Positions 1 through 7,049 of a stretch of DNA of 16,108 nucleotides are shown here, one piece after another. The first letter of the stretch is position 1, and the number at the start of each line of letters is the position of its first letter. The position numbers were made by a program, and so were the translations under genes. Under the pieces are notes generated by a model that worked only from the letters and a program-made list of their open reading frames with translations, did not search any database and had not been told where the DNA came from. The stretch is from Desulfobacterales bacterium (GTDB taxonomy: Bacteria > Desulfobacterota > Desulfobacteria > Desulfobacterales > UBA11574), in assembly GCA_030145595.1 (NCBI GenBank), contig JAQYVG010000042.1, forward strand, positions 1 to 16,108. The letters are read 5' to 3'.

Positions 1-243
1 GGTTCTTTGGGCCTCTTTTTGTGTTTCACCTGTAGTTAAAATATAATTTCGCTTCTTATTGCTTAGCAACGGACGACGGACAAAGGACACCCAATTGAGC
101 ATTTTCGATCATTTGGGGTTAAAGTCTTGATTTATAAATCTTCAGCCAAAGCGTTATCATAACGCCGGATAAATCGAGTTAGATTTACAACTGACAACGG
201 ACAACAAACAACTGACACATTGAGTTTTAACTCAATTTAGGTC
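1..243. repeat. Spacer downstream of the mla operon with two heptamer arrays and small hairpins
   Basis: No gene is visible. Two degenerate tandem heptamer runs lie on the plus strand: 69-89 (ACGGACG, ACGGACA, AAGGACA) and 190-217 (ACTGACA, ACGGACA, ACAAACA, ACTGACA). Further symmetry elements are a 12-bp palindrome GATTTATAAATC at 129-140, GCGTTA/TAACGC around a 3-nt loop at 151-165, and ATTGAGTT/AACTCAAT at 219-236. The last sits just past the lipoprotein stop and could mark the end of the minus-strand operon, but no T-run follows it in either direction. Confidence 0.7.
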
Positions 244-903
244 TTATGTTGGTTCACACTGTTCTTGTGAAGAGCTGCAGTCTTCGGATAGAAAGTTATA
301 AGTATCGGTGATAATCTTTGCGGATATGTTCGCCATGGCTTCACTCATTGCCGCGGCCAGAGCCCGCGGATTCTTTTGACTGCATGCTTTGCGTGCGCTG
401 TAACTTTTTTGAAACAAGACCCGATTGCCGATATCGGGCTCGTTGTTGACCATCAAGGTTATACTGACCGCAAGCACAGCTTCCCAATAATCCTTACCAT
501 CGTGCTCGTAAAACTCATCGACCGTACCCCGCAGAATGTGGGAGGATAATAAGCCGGTATTGTGGGCAGCGACCGCTTTAAAAGCCAATGACTCCTGGAA
601 ATCTCTTGCCAAAAAATAACTGACCAGCTCTCCGGGGTTAGCCCGCCACATGTGATAGGTATAGGCATCTCTCGTAAAAGGTCGCTGCCGGTAAATGATT
701 TTACTGGTGTTGTACACAGGTGCCACCTGGAACCGTTCTACCTGCATGACCAACGGAAGAGTGTGTAAATTTGAAATGCTGGGAACATCATATTCCAGGG
801 TGTAATAGTCAATTTTATTGTACGGATGTTTTGTACTTAGACATCCTCCAAGCAGTAGAGCGATACAACCCAAAATAAATAATTTTTTTCCGGTGTCATT
901 CAT
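244..903 (-). CDS. ABC-type transport auxiliary lipoprotein (ABC_trans_aux/PqiC-like) of the Mla-type system
   Basis: Predicted outer-membrane lipoprotein of about 219 residues acting with the MCE/MlaFE transporter encoded upstream. The chosen ATG at 903 gives a short basic n-region (MNDTGKK), a hydrophobic segment and a clear lipobox LLGGC about 20 residues in, so it should be cleaved and lipidated by signal peptidase II. It has an AGGAG sequence 7 nt upstream. The in-frame ATG at 948 would bury this signal behind 15 extra residues. The mature part (KIDYYTLEYDVP near its start, then VMQVERFQVAPVYNTSKIIYR) matches the pattern I know for ABC_trans_aux lipoproteins such as PqiC: a 'YYxL' start, then a 'RxxxAPxY..xxixYR' stretch. 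It is last in the operon, 214 bp after mlaD. Family assignment is from recalled motifs and context; cargo is unknown. Confidence 0.8.
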   Translation of the reverse strand: MNDTGKKLFILGCIALLLGGCLSTKHPYNKIDYYTLEYDVPSISNLHTLPLVMQVERFQVAPVYNTSKIIYRQRPFTRDAYTYHMWRANPGELVSYFLARDFQESLAFKAVAAHNTGLLSSHILRGTVDEFYEHDGKDYWEAVLAVSITLMVNNEPDIGNRVLFQKSYSARKACSQKNPRALAAAMSEAMANISAKIITDTYNFLSEDCSSSQEQCEPT

Positions 904-1117
904 AACACTCCTGAAAAAGAGGTAATAGTCCAGCCACCAAAACTCCAAGGCAGTAAAGGGTGAACAGTCATCAGTGAGAAGTGATCAGTAAGGGAAAACT
1001 GATTACTGATAACCGACAACTGATCACTTATATTTGTGCCTTTGTGTCTTAGTGGCTGAACTGTTACAAAAAGAGTTCCACACAAATTTAAAATCGGATT
1101 GGCGTTTTTCAAAGCCG
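904..1117. repeat. Intra-operon spacer with facing heptamer arrays and an octamer array
   Basis: This 214-bp gap lies between mlaD and the lipoprotein gene, whereas other gaps in the operon are 10-14 bp. Plus-strand heptamers occupy 998-1032 (ACTGATT, ACTGATA, ACCGACA, ACTGATC, ACTTATA). Related units on the opposite strand fill about 965-992, so AAGTGATCAGT (979-989) pairs perfectly with ACTGATCACTT (1019-1029). Directly next to it, 1031-1054 has period 8 instead (TATTTGTG, CCTTTGTG, TCTTAGTG). No gene is seen. A transcript through the operon could fold here. Confidence 0.75.
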
Positions 1118-2095
1118 TCAGTCTGACACATCCGGTTCAAGCGATCTCGCCGGGGGAGGTTCACCAAAAATAAGTTGAGAAGGGTGATCGCTGACGCGCT
1201 TGAGCAAATTGTCCAACTCTCCGGTAGCATTTTCAAGATTTTGCATAGAGGTATTCAGTTGCTGCTGAAAACTGTAAAGGCCGTTCTCGGTATCTTTGAC
1301 CAAGGCAGCACCATTTGCCAGCAATCTGTCCGCGTTTTTCATGGAACGTCTTAATCCGGAAATCGCTTCGGCAATTTCTTTTTTGTTTCCGTCTATCACA
1401 CTGTAAACACTGGAAACGGTACGGCTGGTATTATCAACAAGAGAGCTAAATGACGCACTCGTCTTCTCAACAGAATCCATGGTTTTGTTTATGCTGTCGA
1501 AGGTTGAACGCATATCTGATGACAGCCTTTTAGCCTGCAGGTCTTTAACTGCCTGGTTTGTATTATCAAGAGTCGCTTCCAGTTTAGAGGATATACCGCC
1601 AAAGTTGAGGCCTTTGAACTGACTGACAACATCATCAATTCCCTGCAATAACTTTTTGATTCCAGATGGTTTTGTTGCCACAATCGGATATTTAGCAGAA
1701 AAATTGATCACGGGAGCAAGGTCAGGTTCGTTTGCTTTTTTGCGTTCAATCTCAACAAACATTATGCCGGTGATACCGATTGACTTAAGTTGAGCCACTA
1801 CATCTCCGCGATGTTCTTCCGGTTTCAGACCTTCTTCGATTTTCATTACTACCTCAATCAAAGTGGCATCCGGTGCTACTTTAATGCTCTCGACCCGACC
1901 GATGGGCACACCCCGATATTTAACAGGGGAATCCTTGTCAAGTCCCTGGACGGATTCGTCAAAGTAGGCTACATAACGAAGCCCCTTGTCAAAATAGCTG
2001 GACATTCCCAGCCATATGATGGCGGCAGTGGCAATGGTAAACCCCATAATTACAAATATACCAACCATTAGTTTTGTTTTAATATTAGCTACCAT
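1118..2095 (-). CDS. mlaD: MlaD-family (MCE domain) periplasmic lipid-binding subunit
   Basis: Substrate-binding subunit of an Mla-type phospholipid ABC transporter. It is anchored in the inner membrane and is expected to form a ring with a hydrophobic pore in the periplasm. At 325 residues it is well over E. coli MlaD (183). Visible parts are an N-terminal signal anchor at about residues 9-31, an MCE domain at about 38-120 with the typical VQGLDKDSPVKYRGVPIGRV and GITGIMFVEIE stretches, then a long Ser/Asn/Lys-rich helical region (about 145-300) likely to be coiled coil or a stalk. The C-terminus has a Pro-rich tail. Start is ATG at 2095 with a weak GGGA upstream. It follows mlaF by 14 bp. 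The long helical extension resembles MCE proteins that reach across the periplasm; that function is inferred. Confidence 0.9.
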   Translation of the reverse strand: MVANIKTKLMVGIFVIMGFTIATAAIIWLGMSSYFDKGLRYVAYFDESVQGLDKDSPVKYRGVPIGRVESIKVAPDATLIEVVMKIEEGLKPEEHRGDVVAQLKSIGITGIMFVEIERKKANEPDLAPVINFSAKYPIVATKPSGIKKLLQGIDDVVSQFKGLNFGGISSKLEATLDNTNQAVKDLQAKRLSSDMRSTFDSINKTMDSVEKTSASFSSLVDNTSRTVSSVYSVIDGNKKEIAEAISGLRRSMKNADRLLANGAALVKDTENGLYSFQQQLNTSMQNLENATGELDNLLKRVSDHPSQLIFGEPPPARSLEPDVSD

Positions 2096-2109
2096 CCAAT
2101 TCCCGCTTT

Positions 2110-2871
2110 TTATTCCGATTTGGCACTTCGGTTGAAAAATTGCCGCACGACCCGGTTTTGACTGTGCTCTTTAAGATATTTAGGATCTCCTTGGGCAATG
2201 ATTCCCTTTGTCTGTTTATCCAGCATGATCACCCGCTGCGCAACACTAAAAATACTGTCAAGCTCATGCGTAACGATGACAATGGTCGTGCCGATGCTTT
2301 TATTCAGTTTAACAATCAGTTCGTCAATTTCGGCCGACATAACAGGGTCCAGTCCTGCAGTGGGTTCGTCAAGAAATAAAATCTTAGGGTTAAGGGCCAG
2401 TGCCCTGGCAAGTCCGGCTCTCTTTTTCATGCCTCCGCTCAGCTCGGAAGGCAGATAATGTTCATACCCTGCAAGATCGACCATGCAGAGTTTCATGCGA
2501 ACAAGGTTATTGATTGAATCTTTAGAAAGCGTAGAGTATTCTGTAATCGGCAGGGCTACATTCTCGGAAATAGTCATTGACCCGAAAAGGGCCGAACCCT
2601 GAAACAGAACCCCGATCTTTCTTAAGGTGCTGCGAAAGTCCTGATCATTACATGAAGTAATATCGACATCGTCAATATATACTTGGCCCGCGAATGGTTC
2701 GGACAGTCCTACCATATGTTTTAACAACGTACTTTTACCGCATCCACTTCCGCCAAGGATAACAAGGATTTCTCCTTTATAAACATCCAGGCTGATATCC
2801 TCGAGGATAACCTCTTCATCGTAGCGGGCGCTAAGGTTTGTTACGCGGATGGTCTTTTGTTTTTCCATCAT
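2110..2871 (-). CDS. mlaF: MlaF-type ABC transporter ATPase
   Basis: Cytoplasmic ATPase that powers the MlaE permease. All core ABC motifs are present in its 253 residues: Walker A GGSGCGKST at 40-48, a Q-loop in VLFQGSALFGS, the signature LSGGM near 144-148, Walker B ILFLDEP followed by TAGLDP (D-loop), and the switch histidine in IVTHE. The ALFGSMTISENVALP stretch and the signature followed by KKRAGLARALAL are typical of the MlaF branch. Two adjacent ATG codons (2871 and 2868) could both start translation, with no good Shine-Dalgarno; the mlaE stop lies 10 bp upstream, so translational coupling is likely. Neighbours on both sides confirm the assignment. Confidence 0.94.
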   Translation of the reverse strand: MMEKQKTIRVTNLSARYDEEVILEDISLDVYKGEILVILGGSGCGKSTLLKHMVGLSEPFAGQVYIDDVDITSCNDQDFRSTLRKIGVLFQGSALFGSMTISENVALPITEYSTLSKDSINNLVRMKLCMVDLAGYEHYLPSELSGGMKKRAGLARALALNPKILFLDEPTAGLDPVMSAEIDELIVKLNKSIGTTIVIVTHELDSIFSVAQRVIMLDKQTKGIIAQGDPKYLKEHSQNRVVRQFFNRSAKSE

Positions 2872-2881
2872 CTGCTGCTGA

Positions 2882-4003
2882 TTACCAGAAACTGCGAACT
2901 ACGGCAAAAATAGAATCAAAAAGAATAATCAAAAAAATGCTGCTGACCACCGCCGAGGTGGCGGAATTACCCACAGCATCAGCGCCGCCTCTGGTCTGGA
3001 ATCCCCGTAAACATCCAATCCAGACGATCAGAAGCGCAAAGACCACGCTTTTCAACATTCCCCAACAGACTTCAAAAAGTGTAAGAGCTTTCAGAGTCTG
3101 GCTGATATAAGCATTCGCCGTCAGATCCAGCAAGAAGACACCGACCACGAGACCTCCGGCAACAGCAAAAAGGTCTGCGAAAAGCGTCAGCATCGGTACT
3201 ACAATTACCGAAGCTATTATCTTGGGAACCACGATAAATAGAGTAGGATTAAATCCCATGGCGACCAAGGCGTCGATTTCTTCTGAAATTTTCATGGTTC
3301 CGATTTCAGCGGCAAAAGCGGAACCGGACCTTCCGGCGACAACAATGGCTGTCATAATGGGCCCGAGTTCTGATACCATGGCAACTGCAACCAGCGAAGC
3401 AACATAAATATTGGCACCGAATTGCTGGAGTTGAAGCGATGACATAAAGGCTATGACAAGACCGAGAAGAAAACTTGTCATCCCCACAATCGGCAGGGCA
3501 TTAACACCGGTTTTCTCCATGCATGCAATGGTGTCGTTTACACGCAACGATTTTGGATGACGAAAGACATGCAGAAAGGAAAGGAAAACAGAACCGACAA
3601 AAGAAACCAAAAATCTTAAATTGGATACTTGAGTCAGTGTTTCAGCACCGAGACTAACGATAATGTTTTCTGAGCGCTTTCTTTCAGCGAGGAGACATTT
3701 TTCAAATGCATCGAAGTCAACCAGGGAAAGGAGATCTTTAGTCCGTCCTTGGGTGCCAATGATTTTGAAACCGCTGTCACGGGTTGTCATTGCATTTTTT
3801 AGTTCAATCAGAACAAGTGCTCCAAAATCATCAAAATACGTCACGTTTTCGAGGTTTACGGCAAGTAAGGCAGGGGACTTTTGTGCGATCATTGAATGCA
3901 GTTCATCGAGAATGGAAGTTGAACTCTCAATATCCATTCTCCCATTAAAATGAACAACAAGCTCACCTTTATCTTTTTCTGATATTTCGTAAAAGCCTGA
4001 CAA
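2882..4003 (-). CDS. mlaE: MlaE-family permease with fused N-terminal STAS (MlaB-like) domain
   Basis: Membrane permease of the Mla-type transporter, 373 residues. Residues 1 to about 105 form a STAS-like domain (VVHFNGRMDIESS, LLAVNLENVTYFDDFGALVLIELK), equivalent to the separate MlaB protein of E. coli. The rest is MlaE: several hydrophobic helices and the strongly conserved SELGPIMTAIVVAGRSGSAF segment followed by EIGTMKISEEIDALVAMG. The first codon appears to be TTG at 4003 with GGAG about 5 nt upstream; no in-frame ATG or GTG lies between it and the upstream stop at 4031-4033. It is the first gene of the minus-strand operon. The fusion implies 1:1 STAS:permease stoichiometry (inference). 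STAS-MlaE fusions are known in other proteobacteria. Confidence 0.92.
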   Translation of the reverse strand: MSGFYEISEKDKGELVVHFNGRMDIESSTSILDELHSMIAQKSPALLAVNLENVTYFDDFGALVLIELKNAMTTRDSGFKIIGTQGRTKDLLSLVDFDAFEKCLLAERKRSENIIVSLGAETLTQVSNLRFLVSFVGSVFLSFLHVFRHPKSLRVNDTIACMEKTGVNALPIVGMTSFLLGLVIAFMSSLQLQQFGANIYVASLVAVAMVSELGPIMTAIVVAGRSGSAFAAEIGTMKISEEIDALVAMGFNPTLFIVVPKIIASVIVVPMLTLFADLFAVAGGLVVGVFLLDLTANAYISQTLKALTLFEVCWGMLKSVVFALLIVWIGCLRGFQTRGGADAVGNSATSAVVSSIFLIILFDSIFAVVRSFW

Positions 4004-4309
4004 AGGATGCTCCGTGGTTGACGTAACTTTTCAATAAGTTCTGGTCAGTGGCCCGGCAACCGGTAATAAAATTTAAAAACGTCTGAAACTCACGCAAAAG
4101 TGAGTCTAAAGAAAAAACAGGGCCATAGCATTGAAATAAGAATGATCTATGGTTATTACGTCTCTATTGTTTATGAAGATATCAGATAGTTGCTGTTTTT
4201 TCTTAACACTCACTAATGCGTTCAAACAGTCAGCCATTTTCAAATTTCACTACCGGTAGCCTCCCTTTAGTGAGAAGATACGGGTTGACATGCCAACAGA
4301 TTGATATGC

Positions 4310-4498
4310 TTAATAGTTTCGAGTACAAGAAACTACTTCCGACAAAGCCGTATGTATTTCGTCCAGCAGATTACATTCATCTATGCATTCAGGAAAATTC
4401 TTCCTGCCGTTGCATTCCTTACAGGGGCTCTTGACAAGATATCCGATCTCAAAGTCAAACTTGTAGTTATAAAATTTTTTATTCGCTAAATGCTTCAC
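4310..4498 (-). CDS. Small four-cysteine protein, unrecognised, possibly 5'-truncated remnant
   Basis: A 62-codon frame from a GTG at 4498 to TAA. Its composition looks like real protein rather than chance. It is hydrophilic, with a compact C-x2-C-x8-C-x3-C cluster (CKECNGRKNFPECIDEC) that could bind a metal such as zinc, followed by a short helix (NLLDEIHTAL) and the end VSCTRNY. No Shine-Dalgarno precedes the GTG. The frame stays open upstream to a TGA near 4563 without any ATG, and that upstream part (PDEFDFYEF...) overlaps a dispersed GATGAATTCG repeat and touches the end of the 192-bp TIR element. It is therefore either a short gene with a GTG start or the 3' remnant of a longer gene cut by repeat insertion. 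I do not recognise its function. Confidence 0.45.
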   Translation of the reverse strand: MKHLANKKFYNYKFDFEIGYLVKSPCKECNGRKNFPECIDECNLLDEIHTALSEVVSCTRNY

Positions 4499-4558
4499 AG
4501 GGTCCGATTCATCAAATTTGACAAATTCGTAGAAATCGAATTCATCAGGGTTTGGTGT

Positions 4559-4750
4559 TGTAACTTCTCAATAAGTTCCGGCAAATCAAACAATAAAATC
4601 CGCCCGCTGATAATAAAATATAAAATTTTGTAATCATATCATCTAAACAAGAAAAGGCAAAGCCTCAATATAAAATCGCTAAAGCGATTTTATATCAAGC
4701 GGCTTTGCCGCGCTGAAACCTTTTTCTCCAAAGGTTATTGAGAAGTTACA
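4559..4750. repeat. 192-bp MITE-like element with perfect 16-bp terminal inverted repeats and nested stem-loop
   Basis: The ends TGTAACTTCTCAATAA (4559-4574) and TTATTGAGAAGTTACA (4735-4750) are exact reverse complements. Inside, GGCAAAGCC (4656-4664) pairs with GGCTTTGCC (4701-4709). Within that, ATATAAAATCGCT (4668-4680) pairs with AGCGATTTTATAT (4683-4695) around a 2-nt gap. There is no reading frame of note, so if mobile it would be non-autonomous. A similar end (22 bp, two mismatches) occurs at 4023-4044 in the same orientation as the left end. No target-site duplication is evident. Mobility is inference. Confidence 0.65.
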
Positions 4751-4754
4751 GTTA

Positions 4755-4830
4755 TAGGTTTTAAGTATTTGTAAATAATTGTGAAACAATAACCTAAAAC
4801 CTAACACTTAATAAGCCTTAGGCTTATTAA
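4755..4830. repeat. Facing heptamer arrays and a perfect 10-bp hairpin
   Basis: Plus-strand units ACCTAAA, ACCTAAC, ACTTAAT occupy 4792-4812. Two units on the other strand lie at about 4755-4768 (reading ACTTAAA, ACCTATA), so the two halves can pair. TTAATAAGCC (4808-4817) and GGCTTATTAA (4821-4830) form a perfect stem with a 3-nt loop. Read on the minus strand this lies just past the synthetase stop and might help end that transcript, but the T-runs nearby are short. Confidence 0.65.
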
Positions 4831-4841
4831 AGCCTAAAACG

Positions 4842-4869
4842 TGATGAATTCGATTTTTAACGAATTCAT
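4842..4869. repeat. GATGAATTCG inverted-repeat module overlapping the synthetase stop codon
   Basis: TGATGAATTCGA (4842-4853) is followed by a short T-rich loop and CGAATTCAT (4861-4869). The 9-bp arms ATGAATTCG/CGAATTCAT are perfect. The right arm contains the TGA stop of the acyl-CoA synthetase (4866-4868, minus strand). Related copies occur at 4524-4547 (minus) and 7905-7936. Confidence 0.7.
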
Positions 4870-7049
4870 TGTTCTTTCATTAAAAAGCATTGATATTCAT
4901 ACATTTTGGCAAATGCTTTTACCGCCCGTTCCGGTGTTTGGAAAAATAATCCTTTATAGCGGCGGCCGGCGACCCGGTATACGGTTTTATCATTCTCATC
5001 AGCCATCAGGCTGACGCCATATACCGGCTTATTATACTTTTCCATTAGATTGACGATATGCTTGATATATTTTACTTCAAATGCGGCAAGACTCTTGTTG
5101 ATCGAATCAATAAGCTCGGGAGAGTAGGTGGAATCTGCGTTGAGAACCGAATCCATAAGGCGTCTCACTAAAATTTTACGTCCCAATATACCCAGGTTGA
5201 TAACAGCATCACAGCCGCCCCATTTTAGCAGTTCTTCCAGAATTTTCATCGGCAAGACATTGTCACTTTCACCGACAATATCAACCGGATTTGACCGGCT
5301 CCAGTAAGGGGGCAACATTTTATCTAAATGTTCCAGGATTTCTGTTGAAAGCTCCGGTACCTCCAGCCCGTATTCAGAGCACAAATCAGCGGTGATCACC
5401 CCCCAGCCACCGCCAAGGGTCATAATTGCCGCCCGATTTCCCCGGGGCAGCGGCACAGATGAAAATGCGGCCGCCAAGTCCAATAGGTCCATGGTGCGTT
5501 CGACTTTTACTATTCCGGCCTGGCGGCAGGCCGCATCAAAAACCTTAGTGTCGGAAGCCATTGCGCCTGTGTGACTGGCGGCTGCTCGATTTCCAGCGCG
5601 GCTTTGGCCGCCTTTTAAAAGCACGATGGGCTTTTTTTTGCCCACACGCCGGGCACTTTCAAAAAACCGGCGACCGTTTTTGGCGCTCTCGATATACAGC
5701 ATCACGGTTTGGGTCAACGAATCGGTTGCAAAAGCATCCAGGTAATCTTCAATAGTGATCATGGCTTCGTTACCGGAACCGCAAAACCCTCGGATGCCGA
5801 TACCCTGTTGCTCGGCAAAAGCCAGCAGTTGTGTTCCCATATTTCCGGATTGGGCCACGACCGCCGTTGAACCCGCTCTGGGCCGCACATTAACGCCGGA
5901 GCAGTACAAATTGATATGCGGATTGCAGATCCCCATGGTATTGGGACCCAGCACCAGTATTCCCGCTGCGCGGGCCTGTTTTATAAGTTTTTTTTCCAAC
6001 TCCTTACCTGTTTCGCCGGTTTCGCCAAAGCCTGAGGTTATCAGGAGCATGTTGCTGATTTTTTTCTCCTTGAATTGAGGGATCAGGTTCAGGACCCCTT
6101 GGGCGGGTATGGTCACCACCGCCAGATCTACCCGTCCGGGAATTTCTGCAACAGACCGGTAGACTTTGCGCCCGGCAATCGTGCCGCCCTTGGGGTTGAC
6201 CAGGAAAATTTCACCTTTAAATCCTCCGCTGATAGTGTTGATTGGAAGGGTATGCCCCCATTTGCCGATCTGGGCCGAAGCACCGACAAATGCAATCGGT
6301 TTGGGATGAAAGAAATAACCCAGCAAAGCAGGATCGACCGGTGGGATAACATCTTTTGCAGTGGCGCCGTTGTCAAATACCGCCAGGGCATCAACTGCGC
6401 AAACGCTGCCGTCTGGTGTTATCAGGAGTGGATTGATATCAATTTCAGCGATATCCGGATGTTCAACAGCTATGCGTGATAATCCCAATAAAGTTTTGAC
6501 AAGCAGCTTGCGATCAGCGGCGCTTTGGCCTCTGAAATTTGCCAACAACGCTTTGGCCCTGATTTCATCAAGCATTTCAACAGCATCTGTTTCGTTGATC
6601 GGCGCAAGCCGAAAGGTGACGTCAGCCAGCGCTTCAGTAAACGTACCTCCTATTCCGAACATAATCACGGGGCCGAATTGTTGATCTTTAAATATGCCGG
6701 CTGCAAATTCTCTATTTCCTTTAATATAGGGTTGGACCAGAAACCCTTCAAGTTGATCTCCGGCGGCCTTGGCAATTAAAGCGACGGCCTCTGCTGCCGC
6801 CTGGAAATCTGTTATATTAAGATGCACCATACCCTGCTCGGTTTTATGCAAAAATGTGGAACCCAATCCTTTCAGTACCACCGGAAAACCGATTTCCCGG
6901 CTGGCTGATAAAGCATCATCTTTATTGAAAACGACGGTCTCAGATACTACCGGTATGCCGAATGCTTTAAGAAGTTGCTTGGATTCGCTTTCGTTGAGTG
7001 CGGTTTTGCCCGCCTGTTTAGCCTCTTTTAACAATGTATTAATATCCAC
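4866..7049 (-). CDS. Acetyl/acyl-CoA synthetase (ADP-forming), fused beta-alpha form
   Basis: Nucleoside-diphosphate-forming acyl-CoA synthetase of 727 residues. It reversibly converts acyl-CoA, ADP and phosphate to the acid, ATP and CoA, giving ATP in anaerobes. The order is beta then alpha. An ATP-grasp region spans about residues 12-230, with the likely swinging-loop histidine H68 in LHKTEQG. A CoA-binding Rossmann region starts near 250 (PIAFVGAS). A succinyl-CoA-ligase-like part carries GPNTMGICNP, VAQSGNMG and the probable phospho-histidine H493 in AASHTGA. The start is GTG at 7049 with GGAG 7 nt upstream; an ATG 5 nt before it is out of frame. It stands alone on the minus strand, divergent from ispF. 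Acyl specificity (acetyl, branched-chain, aryl or other) cannot be read from sequence. No C-terminal acetyltransferase domain is present, unlike Pat/YfiQ. Confidence 0.9.
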   Translation of the reverse strand: MDINTLLKEAKQAGKTALNESESKQLLKAFGIPVVSETVVFNKDDALSASREIGFPVVLKGLGSTFLHKTEQGMVHLNITDFQAAAEAVALIAKAAGDQLEGFLVQPYIKGNREFAAGIFKDQQFGPVIMFGIGGTFTEALADVTFRLAPINETDAVEMLDEIRAKALLANFRGQSAADRKLLVKTLLGLSRIAVEHPDIAEIDINPLLITPDGSVCAVDALAVFDNGATAKDVIPPVDPALLGYFFHPKPIAFVGASAQIGKWGHTLPINTISGGFKGEIFLVNPKGGTIAGRKVYRSVAEIPGRVDLAVVTIPAQGVLNLIPQFKEKKISNMLLITSGFGETGETGKELEKKLIKQARAAGILVLGPNTMGICNPHINLYCSGVNVRPRAGSTAVVAQSGNMGTQLLAFAEQQGIGIRGFCGSGNEAMITIEDYLDAFATDSLTQTVMLYIESAKNGRRFFESARRVGKKKPIVLLKGGQSRAGNRAAASHTGAMASDTKVFDAACRQAGIVKVERTMDLLDLAAAFSSVPLPRGNRAAIMTLGGGWGVITADLCSEYGLEVPELSTEILEHLDKMLPPYWSRSNPVDIVGESDNVLPMKILEELLKWGGCDAVINLGILGRKILVRRLMDSVLNADSTYSPELIDSINKSLAAFEVKYIKHIVNLMEKYNKPVYGVSLMADENDKTVYRVAGRRYKGLFFQTPERAVKAFAKMYEYQCFLMKEQ

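Larger units (their letters stand above)
4004..4865. other. 862-bp repeat-rich spacer between the mla operon and the acyl-CoA synthetase gene
   Basis: Both flanking genes are on the minus strand, so this holds the mla promoter region and the end of the synthetase transcript. From left to right: a 22-bp sequence at 4023-4044 recurring with two mismatches at 4560-4581; a hairpin ACTCAC/GTGAGT at 4088-4105; AT-rich sequence with no convincing gene; the cysteine-rich frame at 4310-4498; the TIR element at 4559-4750; facing heptamers at 4755-4812; a hairpin at 4808-4830; and a GATGAATTCG module at 4842-4869. I could not fix a promoter for mlaE with confidence. Confidence 0.7.

Noticed and set aside
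244..948. Longer lipoprotein start at ATG 948
   Set aside because: It puts 15 residues before the signal peptide and has a poorer ribosome-binding site than ATG 903, which is preceded by AGGAG and gives a normal lipobox distance.
4106..4237. 43-codon ATG frame on the minus strand
   Set aside because: The peptide is not implausible, but there is no ribosome-binding site, no recognised motif and no context to support it.
4216..4434. Plus-strand frame of 72 codons opposite the cysteine-rich ORF
   Set aside because: It is antisense to a more protein-like frame, lacks a ribosome-binding site and shows no motif.
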